From: Acidobacteriaceae bacterium
GTDB lineage: Bacteria > Acidobacteriota > Terriglobia > Terriglobales > Acidobacteriaceae
Assembly: GCA_003156805.1 (NCBI GenBank)
Contig: PMHV01000026.1
Coordinates: forward strand, 1 to 41,352
Length of the DNA stretch: 41,352 bases
Direction of reading: 5' to 3'
The first letter of the stretch is position 1. Each line of letters begins with the position of its first letter. The notes under the pieces are model-generated. The model was not told where the DNA came from, ran no database searches, and saw only the letters and a list, made by a program, of their open reading frames with translations. Both the position numbers and the translations under genes were made by a program. Below, piece by piece: positions 7,960 to 16,851 of the stretch.

Positions 7960-9663
7960 TCAGTAACCCTCCTGCGGCAAAGCCCCCTTGCCTTCGGTGC
8001 ATTCGTAACTTCGGCCCGCTGCGAGATTCTTGAAGTCTTCGGTTCTTCCGCTGGGCCAGGCAATGACGACGCTCTCCACGCGATCGTGCTTCTCGAGGCC
8101 GAAAGTCACCGGCAATTCCGATTGCGATAAATAACTGGATCCGCTCTTGACCATGCGCGACTGGCTGATGCCGCCGCAAACAATGCGGACGGTTGCACCG
8201 ATGGCGTCGCGGTTTGAGTTGGTGCCCACGAGCCGAAAACGAATGCTGCGATTGCCGGCAAGCTGGTCGTTGCGATACAGATAGGCCGGACCGTTGTTGG
8301 TGGTGAGCAGCAGGTCGAGATCTCCATCGCGATCGAAATCGCCATAGGCCAGACCGCGGCCGACCTTCGGTTGATCGAAGCCGCCGCCGATCTCAGCCGC
8401 AACATCGCGGAAACTTTTTTTCCCGCTGTTCAGAAAAAGCAGCGGAGATTGGGCATATCCCACATTGCCGCGAATGTTGCGCACGGTCTCGTCGATGTGG
8501 CCGTTGGCCACAGCCAGGTCCAGCCAGCCATCGAGATTGGCATCGAGAAAAACGCAACCGAAGCCGAGGCTATTCTTGGAAGCCAATCCGACTCCGGAAT
8601 GAGCCGCGATGTCTTCGTAGGTCTTGCCCTCGAGCTCGTAGAGGCCGGTCATTTCGTTATCGAAGTTCGTGATGGCCACGCCGGAGTGTCCTGTATTCTC
8701 GAAATCGCCGGCGTCGATGCCCATGCCGGCCCGAGCCTTGCCTTCGCTGCTGAAGGCGAGTCCGGCCTCGACTGCCGCGTCTTTGAAAGTGCCATTGCGC
8801 TGGTTGAGATAGAGTTTGTTGGGCTGAGTGTCATTCGCCACGAGCAAACTCGGCCAGCCTTGCTGTTCGTCGTCGAGCATGGCGACGCCGAGCGACTTTG
8901 AACTGCTGTCGAAAATGCCGCTGGAGGCGGTGACGTCTTCGAACGTTCCGTTGCCCCGATTGCGAAACAGCCAGCAGGTCTCGCCGCGGTAGGCCTCGGG
9001 CGTGCAATAGGATTTGTGTTTGCCGTCGAGGCTGCAGAAAACGTCGTGCTCGGGCGACCATTTGACGTAGTTGCAGACAAAAAGATCGAGCAGGCCATCG
9101 CGGTCATAGTCGAACCAGAGGGCCGAGGTGCTGAACGCTTCGCGTTTGCCCAGCCCGCTGGCTTTGGTCACATCTACAAATGTTGCCTTGCCGGTGTTAT
9201 GGAACAAACGGTTCTGGCCGACGCAGGTAACCAGAATGTCAGGTAGACCGTCGTTGTTGTAGTCGCCGACGGCGACGCCCATGCCATACATTTCTTGATC
9301 CAGGCCGGCGCGGGCGGTAACGTCAGTGAACGTACCATTCCGGTTGTTGCGGTAGAGGCGCAGCGTGGAGCGCCGCTGCTTGTGCCCGGGCCAATCCATC
9401 CCGTTAATCAGCAGGATGTCTTGCCAACCGTCGCGGTCATAGTCGAGAAACGCGCAACCGGAACCGAGAGTCTCAGGCAGAAGCTTGCCGCCAAACGCGC
9501 CACTGTTGTGCTGGAATTGAATGCCGGCCTGCGCGGTCACGTCGGCAAAGCGAAAACCGGGGGAAGCCAAAGGCTGGGTTGTTGCCGCGAGAGTTGGCAA
9601 CAGGGAACCTTGTGACAGCAAAGAAAGTCCGGCCATTCCGCGCAGAAAAGCCCTGCGATTCAC
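7960..9663 (-). CDS. Tat-exported FG-GAP/VCBS repeat protein with ASPIC/UnbV domain (CRTAC1-like)
   Basis: The product has 567 residues and starts at GTG 9663, overlapping the stop of the response regulator (GTGA). The N-terminus is a twin-arginine signal (MNRRAFLRGMAGLSLL). It is followed by repeated FG-GAP/VCBS calcium-binding blades, for example FLDYDRDGWQDILL, VGDYNNDGLPDILV, WFDYDRDGLLDLFV and YGDFDRDGDLDLLL, spanning roughly residues 40-450. The C-terminus has the ASPIC/UnbV domain (VVIAWPSGRTEDFKNL). These proteins adopt an integrin-like beta-propeller and are exported; their function is poorly known. The coupling to a kinase/regulator pair is unusual and suggests that it is part of, or the output of, that signalling unit. 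Confidence 0.92.
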   Translation of the reverse strand: MNRRAFLRGMAGLSLLSQGSLLPTLAATTQPLASPGFRFADVTAQAGIQFQHNSGAFGGKLLPETLGSGCAFLDYDRDGWQDILLINGMDWPGHKQRRSTLRLYRNNRNGTFTDVTARAGLDQEMYGMGVAVGDYNNDGLPDILVTCVGQNRLFHNTGKATFVDVTKASGLGKREAFSTSALWFDYDRDGLLDLFVCNYVKWSPEHDVFCSLDGKHKSYCTPEAYRGETCWLFRNRGNGTFEDVTASSGIFDSSSKSLGVAMLDDEQQGWPSLLVANDTQPNKLYLNQRNGTFKDAAVEAGLAFSSEGKARAGMGIDAGDFENTGHSGVAITNFDNEMTGLYELEGKTYEDIAAHSGVGLASKNSLGFGCVFLDANLDGWLDLAVANGHIDETVRNIRGNVGYAQSPLLFLNSGKKSFRDVAAEIGGGFDQPKVGRGLAYGDFDRDGDLDLLLTTNNGPAYLYRNDQLAGNRSIRFRLVGTNSNRDAIGATVRIVCGGISQSRMVKSGSSYLSQSELPVTFGLEKHDRVESVVIAWPSGRTEDFKNLAAGRSYECTEGKGALPQEGY

Positions 9664-10289
9664 GGAACGTTCACCAATCCAGAGCGAATGGCATAGACCA
9701 CAAGTTCAGCGGTCTTGTGAATGCCGAGGGCGTTCATGATGTTGGCGCGATGCACGGCCACAGTGTTGGCGCTGAGATCGAGCGCGGCGGCAATTTCCTT
9801 GTTAGATTTTCCGTCCACAATCATCTGCAGGACTTCAAGTTCACGTTGCGTGAGCCCACCCTGGCGTTCCCCTTTGAGGCCGGATTGCTGCTCGACCTGG
9901 GGATCAAAACACGTTTCTCCGCTGGCCACGCGGCGAATAGCGGGACCCAGCTCGAGATTGATTGCGTTCTTGAGAATGTATCCTTTTGCCCCTGCCTCGA
10001 TCGCCTGCCGCACCCAAGTGTTCTCGGAATGCATGCTGAGCATCAGAACGGCGGTGTCGGCGGAATCTTCCAGAATCTGCCGCGTCGCCTCGAGGCCGTT
10101 CATGCCCGGAAGCGCGCAATCCATGACGACGACCTTCGGCCGCAGCGCACGGGCCTGCTTGACGGCATCTTCGCCATCGCCGGCTTCGCCCACAACTTGC
10201 ATGTCGGACTCATCTTCGAGCAGTCGCCGGAAACCGCGCCGCACCAGGCTGTGATCATCCACCAGCAATACTGTGATCTTCTTTGTCAT
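9660..10289 (-). CDS. NarL/FixJ-type response regulator with LuxR HTH
   Basis: The 209-residue protein has an N-terminal receiver domain: acidic pocket Asp11-Asp12, phospho-acceptor Asp57 in VVMDCALPGMNG, switch Ser in VLMLSMHS and Lys in YILKNA. A linker leads to a C-terminal LuxR/GerE helix-turn-helix (LTQRELEVLQMIVDGKSNKEIAAALDLSANTVAVHRANIM). The HTH pattern is that of a DNA-binding transcription factor. The start overlaps the end of the kinase gene by 35 bp, and the stop overlaps the start of the ASPIC gene, so all three are coupled. All conserved receiver residues are present, so normal phosphorylation is expected. Possible targets include the divergent ABC operon (inference from position). 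Confidence 0.95.
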   Translation of the reverse strand: MTKKITVLLVDDHSLVRRGFRRLLEDESDMQVVGEAGDGEDAVKQARALRPKVVVMDCALPGMNGLEATRQILEDSADTAVLMLSMHSENTWVRQAIEAGAKGYILKNAINLELGPAIRRVASGETCFDPQVEQQSGLKGERQGGLTQRELEVLQMIVDGKSNKEIAAALDLSANTVAVHRANIMNALGIHKTAELVVYAIRSGLVNVP

Positions 10290-11619
10290 AGAGTTCGATT
10301 CTTTCGCGTGGCACGGTCAGATGCAACAAAGTTCCGCCCGACGGCGGGCGGGAGAACACGACGTGCCCTGCCATCAATTCTGCGCGCTCACGCATCGCCA
10401 CCATCCCGATGCCCCGCTTCGCCGGCCGCTCAGAGAAGCCTACACCATGGTCTTCCACTTCCAACTCCAGCGTCGACGGCAAAAATCGCAAGCGCACCCA
10501 GGCTTGCTTTGCACCGGAGTGCCGCGCAACGTTATTCAAAGCCTCCTGAAGCACACGGTAGATTTGGACTCCAGCGCCGCCCGAAACCGGAAACGGTGCG
10601 CCCTGCTTCTCATAGGATATGGCAATTCCGGTCTGTCTCTCCACGGTAGGAATATACCAGTCGAGAGTCGTTTCCAGTCCCGCTTCATCCAGCATAACCG
10701 GATGCAGAGCCTGCGACAGGGTTCGGACCCGCTCCAGCGTCTGCTGCGCGATCTCGCCGACTTCGCGTATATCCGCGCGCAGCGACGATCCTTCGGGCGC
10801 ATGAGCGCCCGCGCGGCCCAGCATCGATCCGATGGCGGTGAGGATCTGGCCGAATTCATCGTGCAGCTCGCGCGAAATATAGCGCAGAGTCGATTCCTGC
10901 GCGGCAATCAGCTTTTGCGCCAGTTCGCTGCGCCGTTCGGAAAGCTCGGCCATGCGCGCAAACAGACGCCGGTTCCAGCGAATCAGCGAAAGTCCGGTCA
11001 GCAGAATTGCCGCTAGGGTTGCAGCCAGGAACACATACACCTGCCCCTGCACCCGGCCATAAATCTGCACAATCCGCTGGCCCGCCTGTTCTTCATTTTC
11101 GCTGTTCTGCACCAGCAGCCGGGCTACGGCCGTGCTCAGGGCCGCTTGCCGCGCCTGCAGCGAAAGCTGAATCTGCGCCCGCGCCTCTTTCTCTTTGCCA
11201 TCGGTTGCCAGCGCGAACACGCCGTCAACAGCGGCCCAGAACTGAGTGAGAGAACTGGCCAGGAATGCGCTCTGCTCGGGGGTGCGACTGGAGGCAAAAC
11301 CCGCTTCCAGGCGCATAGCATCGTCCAGATCGGTGTGGATGCGCTGAAACTGACCAGACCAGGCCGTCAGCGGATAAGGCTCGTCGTTATCGATCATGTC
11401 GCGCATGCCGACGGCCAGCAGGTTCAAGTCGTTCTGAATGCGAAGTAACTGTAACGAATCCTTGCGGTTGCGGTCCACCAGTTCCGTCTGCAGCTGGCGC
11501 AGGCCGGTAACCTGCCAGGTGATATAGGCGGAGTAGCCCACCACGGCAGCCAGCGTGATGACCAAGCCGAGCAGCAACCCGAAAGTTGGCGAATGCTCCG
11601 ACGAAGGCAGGCGAGGCAC
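10255..11619 (-). CDS. Membrane sensor histidine kinase, NarX/HisKA_3 type
   Basis: The kinase is about 454 residues from GTG 11619. The open frame reaches 11715 and GTG 11655 or TTG 11634 are alternatives; none has a strong ribosome site. TM1 lies at about residues 13-32 and TM2 at VYVFLAATLAAILLTGLSLI. They bracket a mostly helical periplasmic region of about 150 residues with no recognisable ligand domain. Then come the HisKA_3 phospho-acceptor His253 (ISRELHDEFGQILTAIGS), the N-box (LQEALNNVARHSGA) and G-boxes (VEDHGVGF; RGIGMVAMRERAE) of the HATPase_c domain. It is the cognate partner of the overlapping response regulator. The gene is divergent from the ABC export operon, with about 100 bp between the chosen starts. 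Confidence 0.92.
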   Translation of the reverse strand: MPRLPSSEHSPTFGLLLGLVITLAAVVGYSAYITWQVTGLRQLQTELVDRNRKDSLQLLRIQNDLNLLAVGMRDMIDNDEPYPLTAWSGQFQRIHTDLDDAMRLEAGFASSRTPEQSAFLASSLTQFWAAVDGVFALATDGKEKEARAQIQLSLQARQAALSTAVARLLVQNSENEEQAGQRIVQIYGRVQGQVYVFLAATLAAILLTGLSLIRWNRRLFARMAELSERRSELAQKLIAAQESTLRYISRELHDEFGQILTAIGSMLGRAGAHAPEGSSLRADIREVGEIAQQTLERVRTLSQALHPVMLDEAGLETTLDWYIPTVERQTGIAISYEKQGAPFPVSGGAGVQIYRVLQEALNNVARHSGAKQAWVRLRFLPSTLELEVEDHGVGFSERPAKRGIGMVAMRERAELMAGHVVFSRPPSGGTLLHLTVPRERIELYDKEDHSIAGG

Positions 11620-11661
11620 GCCCCGAGAATACAACGCGGAAGCGAGGCCTGTCACAATACT

Positions 11662-11700
11662 GTAATAATGAACCAACGCGTAATAATGAAGCCAACACGC
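11662..11700. repeat. Duplicated motif GTAATAATGAA(G)CCAAC in the kinase/ABC divergent region
   Basis: Two adjacent near-copies occupy the gap between the divergent histidine kinase and ABC exporter genes: 11662-11679 and 11680-11700. They share GTAATAATGAA and then CCAAC(A)CGC, with small insertions in the second copy. They are AT-rich relative to the surroundings. Position and duplication fit binding sites for a dimeric regulator such as the neighbouring NarL-type protein, but no consensus is known to me. Confidence 0.45.
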
Positions 11701-11723
11701 ACCCAACGGAGTCAAACAAGAGA

Positions 11724-13622
11724 TTGAATCCGGCAGACAAGCCGAAACCTCCCAAAGTCCAGCGGCTGCGGGCCGTTCTTCCCATTGTCTGGGAACTGAC
11801 CCGCCCGCGCGTCGGCTTGCTCAGCGTCGGTTTTCTGCTGATGGCGGTGAACCGCGTCGCCAGCCTGGTTCTGCCCTACTCCACCAAATTCTTGTTCGAT
11901 AGCGTCATCCCCAAGCGCTCTTTGCATCTGCTGGACCGGCTCGTCCTGGTGGTGCTAGCGGCAACGGTGGTCCAGGGAATTACATCGTTCTTGCTCACTC
12001 AGTTGCTCTCCAAGGAAGCGCAACGTCTGATCACGGAACTGCGCCAGCGGGTCCAGGCGCACGTTTCGCGGCTTCCGGTTGCGTTCTACGACGCGAACAA
12101 AACCGGCATGCTGGTGTCGCGCATCATCAGCGACGTGGAAGGCGTGCGCAACTTGCTGGGTACTGGCCTGATCGACTTTACCGGAGGGTTGCTCACCTCG
12201 GGCATCGCACTGGTGTTGCTGGTGCGAATCAGCCCGCTGATGACTTCCCTTGCTCTGGGATTTTTGCTGTGCTTTGCCGTCGCTCTGACCAAGGCATTCG
12301 GCACCATCCGGCCCATCTTCCGGGAGCGCAGCAAGATCAACGCGGAAGTGACCGGCCGCCTTACGGAGTCGCTGGGCGGCGTTCGCGTTATCAAGGGTTA
12401 TCACGCGGAAGAGCGCGAGGAGGCAGTATTCGCGCATGGCGTAAAGCGCCTGCTTGATAATGTCATGCGCACGCTTACTGCCACTTCGGTGATGAGCCTC
12501 TCCGCCAGCGTGCTTCTGGGCGTGGTGGGCGCAGTCGTCACGTTTGTTGGGGCACGCCAGATCATGGGTGGGACGATGTCGATTGGCGGCCTCGTTTCCT
12601 ACACTGCCTTGCTCGCCTTTCTGATTGCGCCCATGGCCCAGGCCGTGGGCATTGGAACTCAGCTTACCGAAGCTCTGGCGGGATTGGAGCGAACCCAGGA
12701 GATTCTGCACGAACGTCCGGAGCACCAGGACCCTCGACGCAACGTAGCGCTGGGCGACATTCGCGGCACCGTGGAGTTCGAGAACGTGAGCTTCAGCTAC
12801 GATGGAATTCACGAAGTGCTGCGCGATATTTCTTTCCGCGCCGAGCCTGGGACAGTAACGGCATTAGTCGGCTCCTCGGGTTCGGGCAAATCAACAACGA
12901 TCGGCCTGATCTCAGCTTTTTACGTGCCGACCAAGGGTCAAATCCTGGTGGACGGCGCCGACCTTAGCGCGGTGCGACTCGATTCCTACCGCACCCGTCT
13001 GGGCGTTGTGCTGCAGGAATCGTTTCTGTTTGACGGCACGATTCGCGACAATGTGGCGTTCTCCCGCCCCAGCGCGCGCGAAGAAGAAATCATGCGCGCC
13101 TGCCGGATCGCGCGGGTGGATGAGTTCGCCGAATCTTTTGCCGACAAGTACAACACCGTGGTCGGCGAACGCGGCGTGAAACTTTCGGGCGGCCAGCGGC
13201 AGAGGATTTCGATTGCCCGCGCGATTCTGGCTGAGCCGCGCATCTTGATTCTCGATGAAGCAACCTCCAGTCTCGACTCGGAATCGGAGCAATTGATCCA
13301 GCATGGGCTTTCTTATCTGATGCAGGGGCGGACAACGTTTGTGATTGCGCACCGGCTTTCGACCATCCGCCGCGCCGATCAGATTCTTGTGATGGAGCAA
13401 GGAAAAATCTTGGAGCGCGGCACCCACGAGGAACTTTATGCTGCGGGTGGCCGGTACTTTGATCTCTACACCCGGCAGCATGGCGTGGAAAATAACTTGT
13501 TTCTGGCGCCGGGCGAAGGTGACAAGACGGACGGCGACGGAAATGGCGCGTCGGGCGCACTACGCAACAAAAGCACGACTGCAGCCGATACCATGAAAGT
13601 GCTCCGGGGAGAAATTCGCTGA
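11724..13622 (+). CDS. ABC exporter, fused membrane and ATPase domains (MsbA/LmrA-like)
   Basis: I start this at TTG 11724 (632 residues), just before the conserved N-terminal elbow. GGAG lies 12 bp upstream. The frame is open from 11586, but that part looks non-coding and overlaps the divergent promoter. Six hydrophobic helices span about residues 30-320. The nucleotide-binding domain has Walker A GSSGSGKST near residue 383, Q-loop VVLQESFLF, signature KLSGGQRQR near 487, Walker B ILILDEATSS and H-loop IAHRLST. This is a homodimeric type IV exporter for lipids, peptides or drugs. It heads a four-gene operon, with only 5 bp to the next ATPase. The C-terminal 45 residues are hydrophilic and Gly/Asp-rich. 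Confidence 0.93.
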   Translation: MNPADKPKPPKVQRLRAVLPIVWELTRPRVGLLSVGFLLMAVNRVASLVLPYSTKFLFDSVIPKRSLHLLDRLVLVVLAATVVQGITSFLLTQLLSKEAQRLITELRQRVQAHVSRLPVAFYDANKTGMLVSRIISDVEGVRNLLGTGLIDFTGGLLTSGIALVLLVRISPLMTSLALGFLLCFAVALTKAFGTIRPIFRERSKINAEVTGRLTESLGGVRVIKGYHAEEREEAVFAHGVKRLLDNVMRTLTATSVMSLSASVLLGVVGAVVTFVGARQIMGGTMSIGGLVSYTALLAFLIAPMAQAVGIGTQLTEALAGLERTQEILHERPEHQDPRRNVALGDIRGTVEFENVSFSYDGIHEVLRDISFRAEPGTVTALVGSSGSGKSTTIGLISAFYVPTKGQILVDGADLSAVRLDSYRTRLGVVLQESFLFDGTIRDNVAFSRPSAREEEIMRACRIARVDEFAESFADKYNTVVGERGVKLSGGQRQRISIARAILAEPRILILDEATSSLDSESEQLIQHGLSYLMQGRTTFVIAHRLSTIRRADQILVMEQGKILERGTHEELYAAGGRYFDLYTRQHGVENNLFLAPGEGDKTDGDGNGASGALRNKSTTAADTMKVLRGEIR

Positions 13623-13627
13623 GCCTT

Positions 13628-14392
13628 ATGGATCGCCACACGGACAGCTCCCTGCCAAACGGTGCGCCCGCGATTCGTATCGAGGATCTCTGCCGCCACT
13701 ACCACATGGGTGAGACTGTGATCCGCGCGGTGGACGGCGTTTCTCTTGACGTGCGAGGCGGCGCGTTCGTAGCGCTGCTGGGAAGTTCCGGCTCCGGCAA
13801 GTCCTCGGTGCTGAATCTGATTGCCGGCCTCGACCGGCCCACTTCCGGCAATGTACTTGTGCAAGGAAGAAATCTTGCCCAACTTTCGCGCGAGGAACTT
13901 GCCAAGTATCGCCTGCACACTGTGGGGATGGTTTTCCAATCGTTCAATCTCATCGCCAGCATGACACTCGCAGAAAATGTGGAATTGCCCATGCGCTTTG
14001 CAGAAGTCGACCGCGCGAAACGCGATGGCCTGACGCGAGAAGCTCTGGCGCGAGTTGGGTTGCAGGCGCGCATGAACCACAGGCCAAGTGAACTTTCGGG
14101 CGGCGAACAACAGCGAGCGGCGCTGGCTCGGGCTCTGATTAATCGTCCGCAATTGCTGCTTGCCGATGAGCCTACGGGGAATCTCGACAGCCACACCGGA
14201 ACCGAAATCATGAATCTGATCGGCGAGTTCAACCAGCAATTCGGCATGACAGTGGTGATGGTGACGCATGAGCGCGCACTGGCCGAACGCTATGCCCAGC
14301 GATTGATTTTCCTAGCCGATGGAAAGCTTGTTGGCGACGAAGCGAACGCGCCGGCGGTCGCGGGATTTGCGTCGCAAGGAGAACACCGATGA
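13628..14392 (+). CDS. ABC transporter ATPase, LolD/MacB-type
   Basis: The 254-residue ATPase has Walker A GSSGSGKSS (about residue 52), Q-loop GMVFQSFNLIASMTLAENVELP, signature ELSGGEQQRAALARAL, Walker B LLLADEPTGNLDS and H-loop VMVTHERALAERY. The NLIASMTLAENVELPM segment is typical of the LolD/MacB/FtsE group (type VII mechanotransmission systems). It overlaps the next permease by 4 bp (ATGA), which fixes the partner. The two together form a MacB-like complex split into separate ATPase and permease polypeptides, working on a periplasmic substrate. Confidence 0.94.
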   Translation: MDRHTDSSLPNGAPAIRIEDLCRHYHMGETVIRAVDGVSLDVRGGAFVALLGSSGSGKSSVLNLIAGLDRPTSGNVLVQGRNLAQLSREELAKYRLHTVGMVFQSFNLIASMTLAENVELPMRFAEVDRAKRDGLTREALARVGLQARMNHRPSELSGGEQQRAALARALINRPQLLLADEPTGNLDSHTGTEIMNLIGEFNQQFGMTVVMVTHERALAERYAQRLIFLADGKLVGDEANAPAVAGFASQGEHR

Positions 14393-15795
14393 AACTTCCC
14401 GATCTTACCGGGCTCGCCTTGCGTAATCTGCGCGAATCCTTTCTGCGCAATTCGCTTACCACCGTCGGCATCGCGGTCGGCGTGGCGTCGCTGGTTGCCA
14501 TGCTCTCGCTCGGAATCGGACTCCAGGAACTGGCTTCGCGCCGCCTGGTGAAGTCGGGGTTGTTCGACACGGTGGTTGTCACTTCCCGGCGCGATTTGCG
14601 TAACTTCGGACGCGAGGAAGAACGCAACGGTCCAGCTCCCGGCGAAAGCCGCATACTCGACGAACCCACGCGGCAAGCCATCGAGCGCCTGCCCAACGTG
14701 CTCGAAGCCTCTCCGGATATTCGATTCATTACGGAGCTTCGTTACGAGGACAAGCCGCATTTGACCATGATCGCGGCGCTGCCCGACTCGGCTAAATCGA
14801 ACGATGCGTTCGACGGGATGCAAGGGAAATTTTTTTCGTCCGACATAGCTCCCGAAGTTGTTTTGCAAAAGGCGTTCGCGGAAGAGCTTCTGGGAAAAAC
14901 CCGGACTCCCGGAGCTGCTGAAATCAATGTTGCTGAACTGGCCCCGCCGCTGCTGGGCAAAGAACTGACCATGCGTTATGCCCAACGAGAAGTGGCCATC
15001 CAACCGCCGTTGGCACGAGCGGAAAATCCTAGCGGCGAAGAGCACGACATGGCAGGCGCTGCTTATTCGGTAATCTCGCGTGAGCAGAAGCTGAAGATCG
15101 TGGGCATCGCGGACCTTGATCCCGAGAGCATGCGTGGGCCCACACGGGCGCGAGTATTTCTGCCGCTCCAGCTAGCCGAGAGCCTGCACGTGATGCAACC
15201 TGCAGATCTGCGCGAGATTTCGCAGGCCGCAAACGGCCAGCCCGTGTATTCCTCGGTTAACGTGCGAGTGAAGGATCCCAAGGACGTCCAGACAATCGAA
15301 GACGCCATCAAGAAGATGGGGTTCAACACTTTCTCCATTCTCGATGCCAGCCGCGGCTTGCGGCAATTCTTTGCGGTGTTGTATGCGTTTCTCGCGATCT
15401 TTGGCAGCCTGGCTCTGGCTGTCGCTTCCATCGGAATTGTCAACACACTGGTCATGGCTATTCTCGAGCGCCGACGCGAAATCGGCATCATGAAGGCAAT
15501 TGGCGCCAGCGACGGGGACGTGAAGAAGCTATTCTTTGCCGAGGCTGGCGCGATGGGCATTTTGGGCGGTATCGTTGGTGTGGGTCTCGGCTGGGCAATC
15601 GGACAAGTCATCAACTTCGGCACCAACATCTACCTTCGGAAGCAGGAGTTGCCGCCCGAACATTTTTGGTCGGTTCCGTGGTGGCTGGTAGCGTTCGCGA
15701 TCCTGTTTGCGTTCGGGGTGAGTCTTATCTCGGGACTGTACCCGGCGGGACGCGCGGCCCGGCTCGATCCGGTGCAAGCCCTGCGCTACGAGTGA
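14389..15795 (+). CDS. MacB/FtsX-type ABC permease
   Basis: The 468-residue permease begins LRESFLRNSLTTVGIAVGVASLVAMLSLG (TM1 around residues 24-45). A large periplasmic domain follows (about 50-320). Three C-terminal helices complete the 4-TM MacB topology: ALAVASIGIVNTLVMAILE, GILGGIVGVGLGWAIGQ and VAFAILFAFGVSLISGLYPAGRAARLDPVQALRYE. The ending PAGRAARLDPVQALRYE is the family hallmark. Start and upstream stop overlap as ATGA. No MacA-type adaptor is encoded in the operon, so either one acts from elsewhere or this is a Lol-like or lantibiotic-resistance-like module. Confidence 0.94.
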   Translation: MKLPDLTGLALRNLRESFLRNSLTTVGIAVGVASLVAMLSLGIGLQELASRRLVKSGLFDTVVVTSRRDLRNFGREEERNGPAPGESRILDEPTRQAIERLPNVLEASPDIRFITELRYEDKPHLTMIAALPDSAKSNDAFDGMQGKFFSSDIAPEVVLQKAFAEELLGKTRTPGAAEINVAELAPPLLGKELTMRYAQREVAIQPPLARAENPSGEEHDMAGAAYSVISREQKLKIVGIADLDPESMRGPTRARVFLPLQLAESLHVMQPADLREISQAANGQPVYSSVNVRVKDPKDVQTIEDAIKKMGFNTFSILDASRGLRQFFAVLYAFLAIFGSLALAVASIGIVNTLVMAILERRREIGIMKAIGASDGDVKKLFFAEAGAMGILGGIVGVGLGWAIGQVINFGTNIYLRKQELPPEHFWSVPWWLVAFAILFAFGVSLISGLYPAGRAARLDPVQALRYE

Positions 15796-15804
15796 ACTGG
15801 ATTC

Positions 15805-16707
15805 ATGCATCGCTATCTCCGAAGCATTGTTCTTCCGTCGTTGCTTTTGTTTTCGTCGGGTCTCGCTGCGCGCGCGCAGAGCCGGATCGACTGCAACGCA
15901 CTGACCAGCCGGATACTCAAACGGGCAGTCCACTACTGCGTCTACTTGCCTGCCACATATGACGCCACCGCCGCGCAGAGACCCGCGCCACGCTATCCCG
16001 TCCTTTACTTCCTGCACGGCCTGGGAGACAACGAGCAAACTCTGTTCAACACGGGCGGATGGACCTTGCTCGACGAGCTGCGCCGCCAGCACAAGATGGG
16101 AGACTTTCTCATCGTCGCGCCGGAAGGCGGGCGGACGTTCTACATCAACTCGGCCGATGGATCGGTGCGCTACAGCGATTTTTTTCTGCAGGAGTTCATC
16201 CCCTACATTGAAGGAAAGTACCGCATCCGGCGGGGACGCGAAGGCCGTGCGATCAGCGGCATCTCCATGGGCGGCTATGGCGCGCTGCATTTTGCATTTG
16301 CACATCCCGAGATGTTCTCCGCAGTCAGCGCACAAAGCGCCGCGTTGATCACCGAGTCGCCCCAGGAACTCGATACCGCGGTGCGCTCCGGATCTCCTTT
16401 GGGAAAGGTCCTCGCGCCGGTTTTCGGCAGCCCCATCGACATGCCTTTTTGGAAGGCTAACGATCCGCTCGTGCTGGCGAAGAAAAACCAGGCTGGCCTG
16501 CGCCGGCTTTCCATCTACTTCAACTGCGGGCAAGACGACAATTACGGCTTCGAGAAGGGCGCTGCCGCGCTTCACGAACAACTGCAGCGCGAAGGTATCA
16601 AGCACGAGTACTTCTCCTATCCCGGCGACCACAGCCTGCAGTACTTCTTGGCACATTTCGACGAAGTTATGGAGTTCCATGCCAGAGCATTCGGTCTCGT
16701 GAAGTAA
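15805..16707 (+). CDS. Secreted alpha/beta-hydrolase esterase (esterase D / antigen 85-like)
   Basis: The 300-residue protein has an N-terminal signal peptide (MHRYLRSIVLPSLLLFSSGLA, cleavage near ARAQ-S). The fold markers are YPVLYFLHGLGDNEQ (oxyanion region), the nucleophile elbow GISMGGYGALH with Ser154, an acid in GQDDNYGFEKG (Asp244 or 245) and His276 in YPGDHSLQYF. This composition matches the putative esterase family (PF00756), which includes S-formylglutathione hydrolase, feruloyl esterases and mycolyltransferases. With a signal peptide, an envelope or extracellular ester substrate is more likely than formylglutathione. It follows the permease by 9 bp and is probably the last gene of the export operon. 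Confidence 0.9.
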   Translation: MHRYLRSIVLPSLLLFSSGLAARAQSRIDCNALTSRILKRAVHYCVYLPATYDATAAQRPAPRYPVLYFLHGLGDNEQTLFNTGGWTLLDELRRQHKMGDFLIVAPEGGRTFYINSADGSVRYSDFFLQEFIPYIEGKYRIRRGREGRAISGISMGGYGALHFAFAHPEMFSAVSAQSAALITESPQELDTAVRSGSPLGKVLAPVFGSPIDMPFWKANDPLVLAKKNQAGLRRLSIYFNCGQDDNYGFEKGAAALHEQLQREGIKHEYFSYPGDHSLQYFLAHFDEVMEFHARAFGLVK

Positions 16708-16851
16708 TCGCCGATGATGTTTTTTGTTCCGCGAATTGCGCCTTTTTCTCGTGTTTCCTTTTTTGGGAAGGGCCGAGCTTTTTTTCCCCGTGTTGTGAGA
16801 TTGGTCACTGCAAAGCATGCCTGCTACGCGAGAATCTGCAGAAAGACTCCG

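Noticed and set aside
9579-10649. Plus-strand open frame (356 codons) opposite regulator and kinase
   Set aside because: It is antisense to a response regulator and kinase with complete motifs; its translation contains no domain.
11668-11727. Small frame of 19 codons upstream of the ABC exporter with its stop overlapping the TTG start
   Set aside because: It lies inside the duplicated motif, has no ribosome site and its peptide is unremarkable, so chance is the simpler explanation.
16714-16851. N-terminal extension of the YraN protein from ATG 16714
   Set aside because: The stretch has long T-runs and unlike-coding composition, and the conserved family sequence only begins after 16852.
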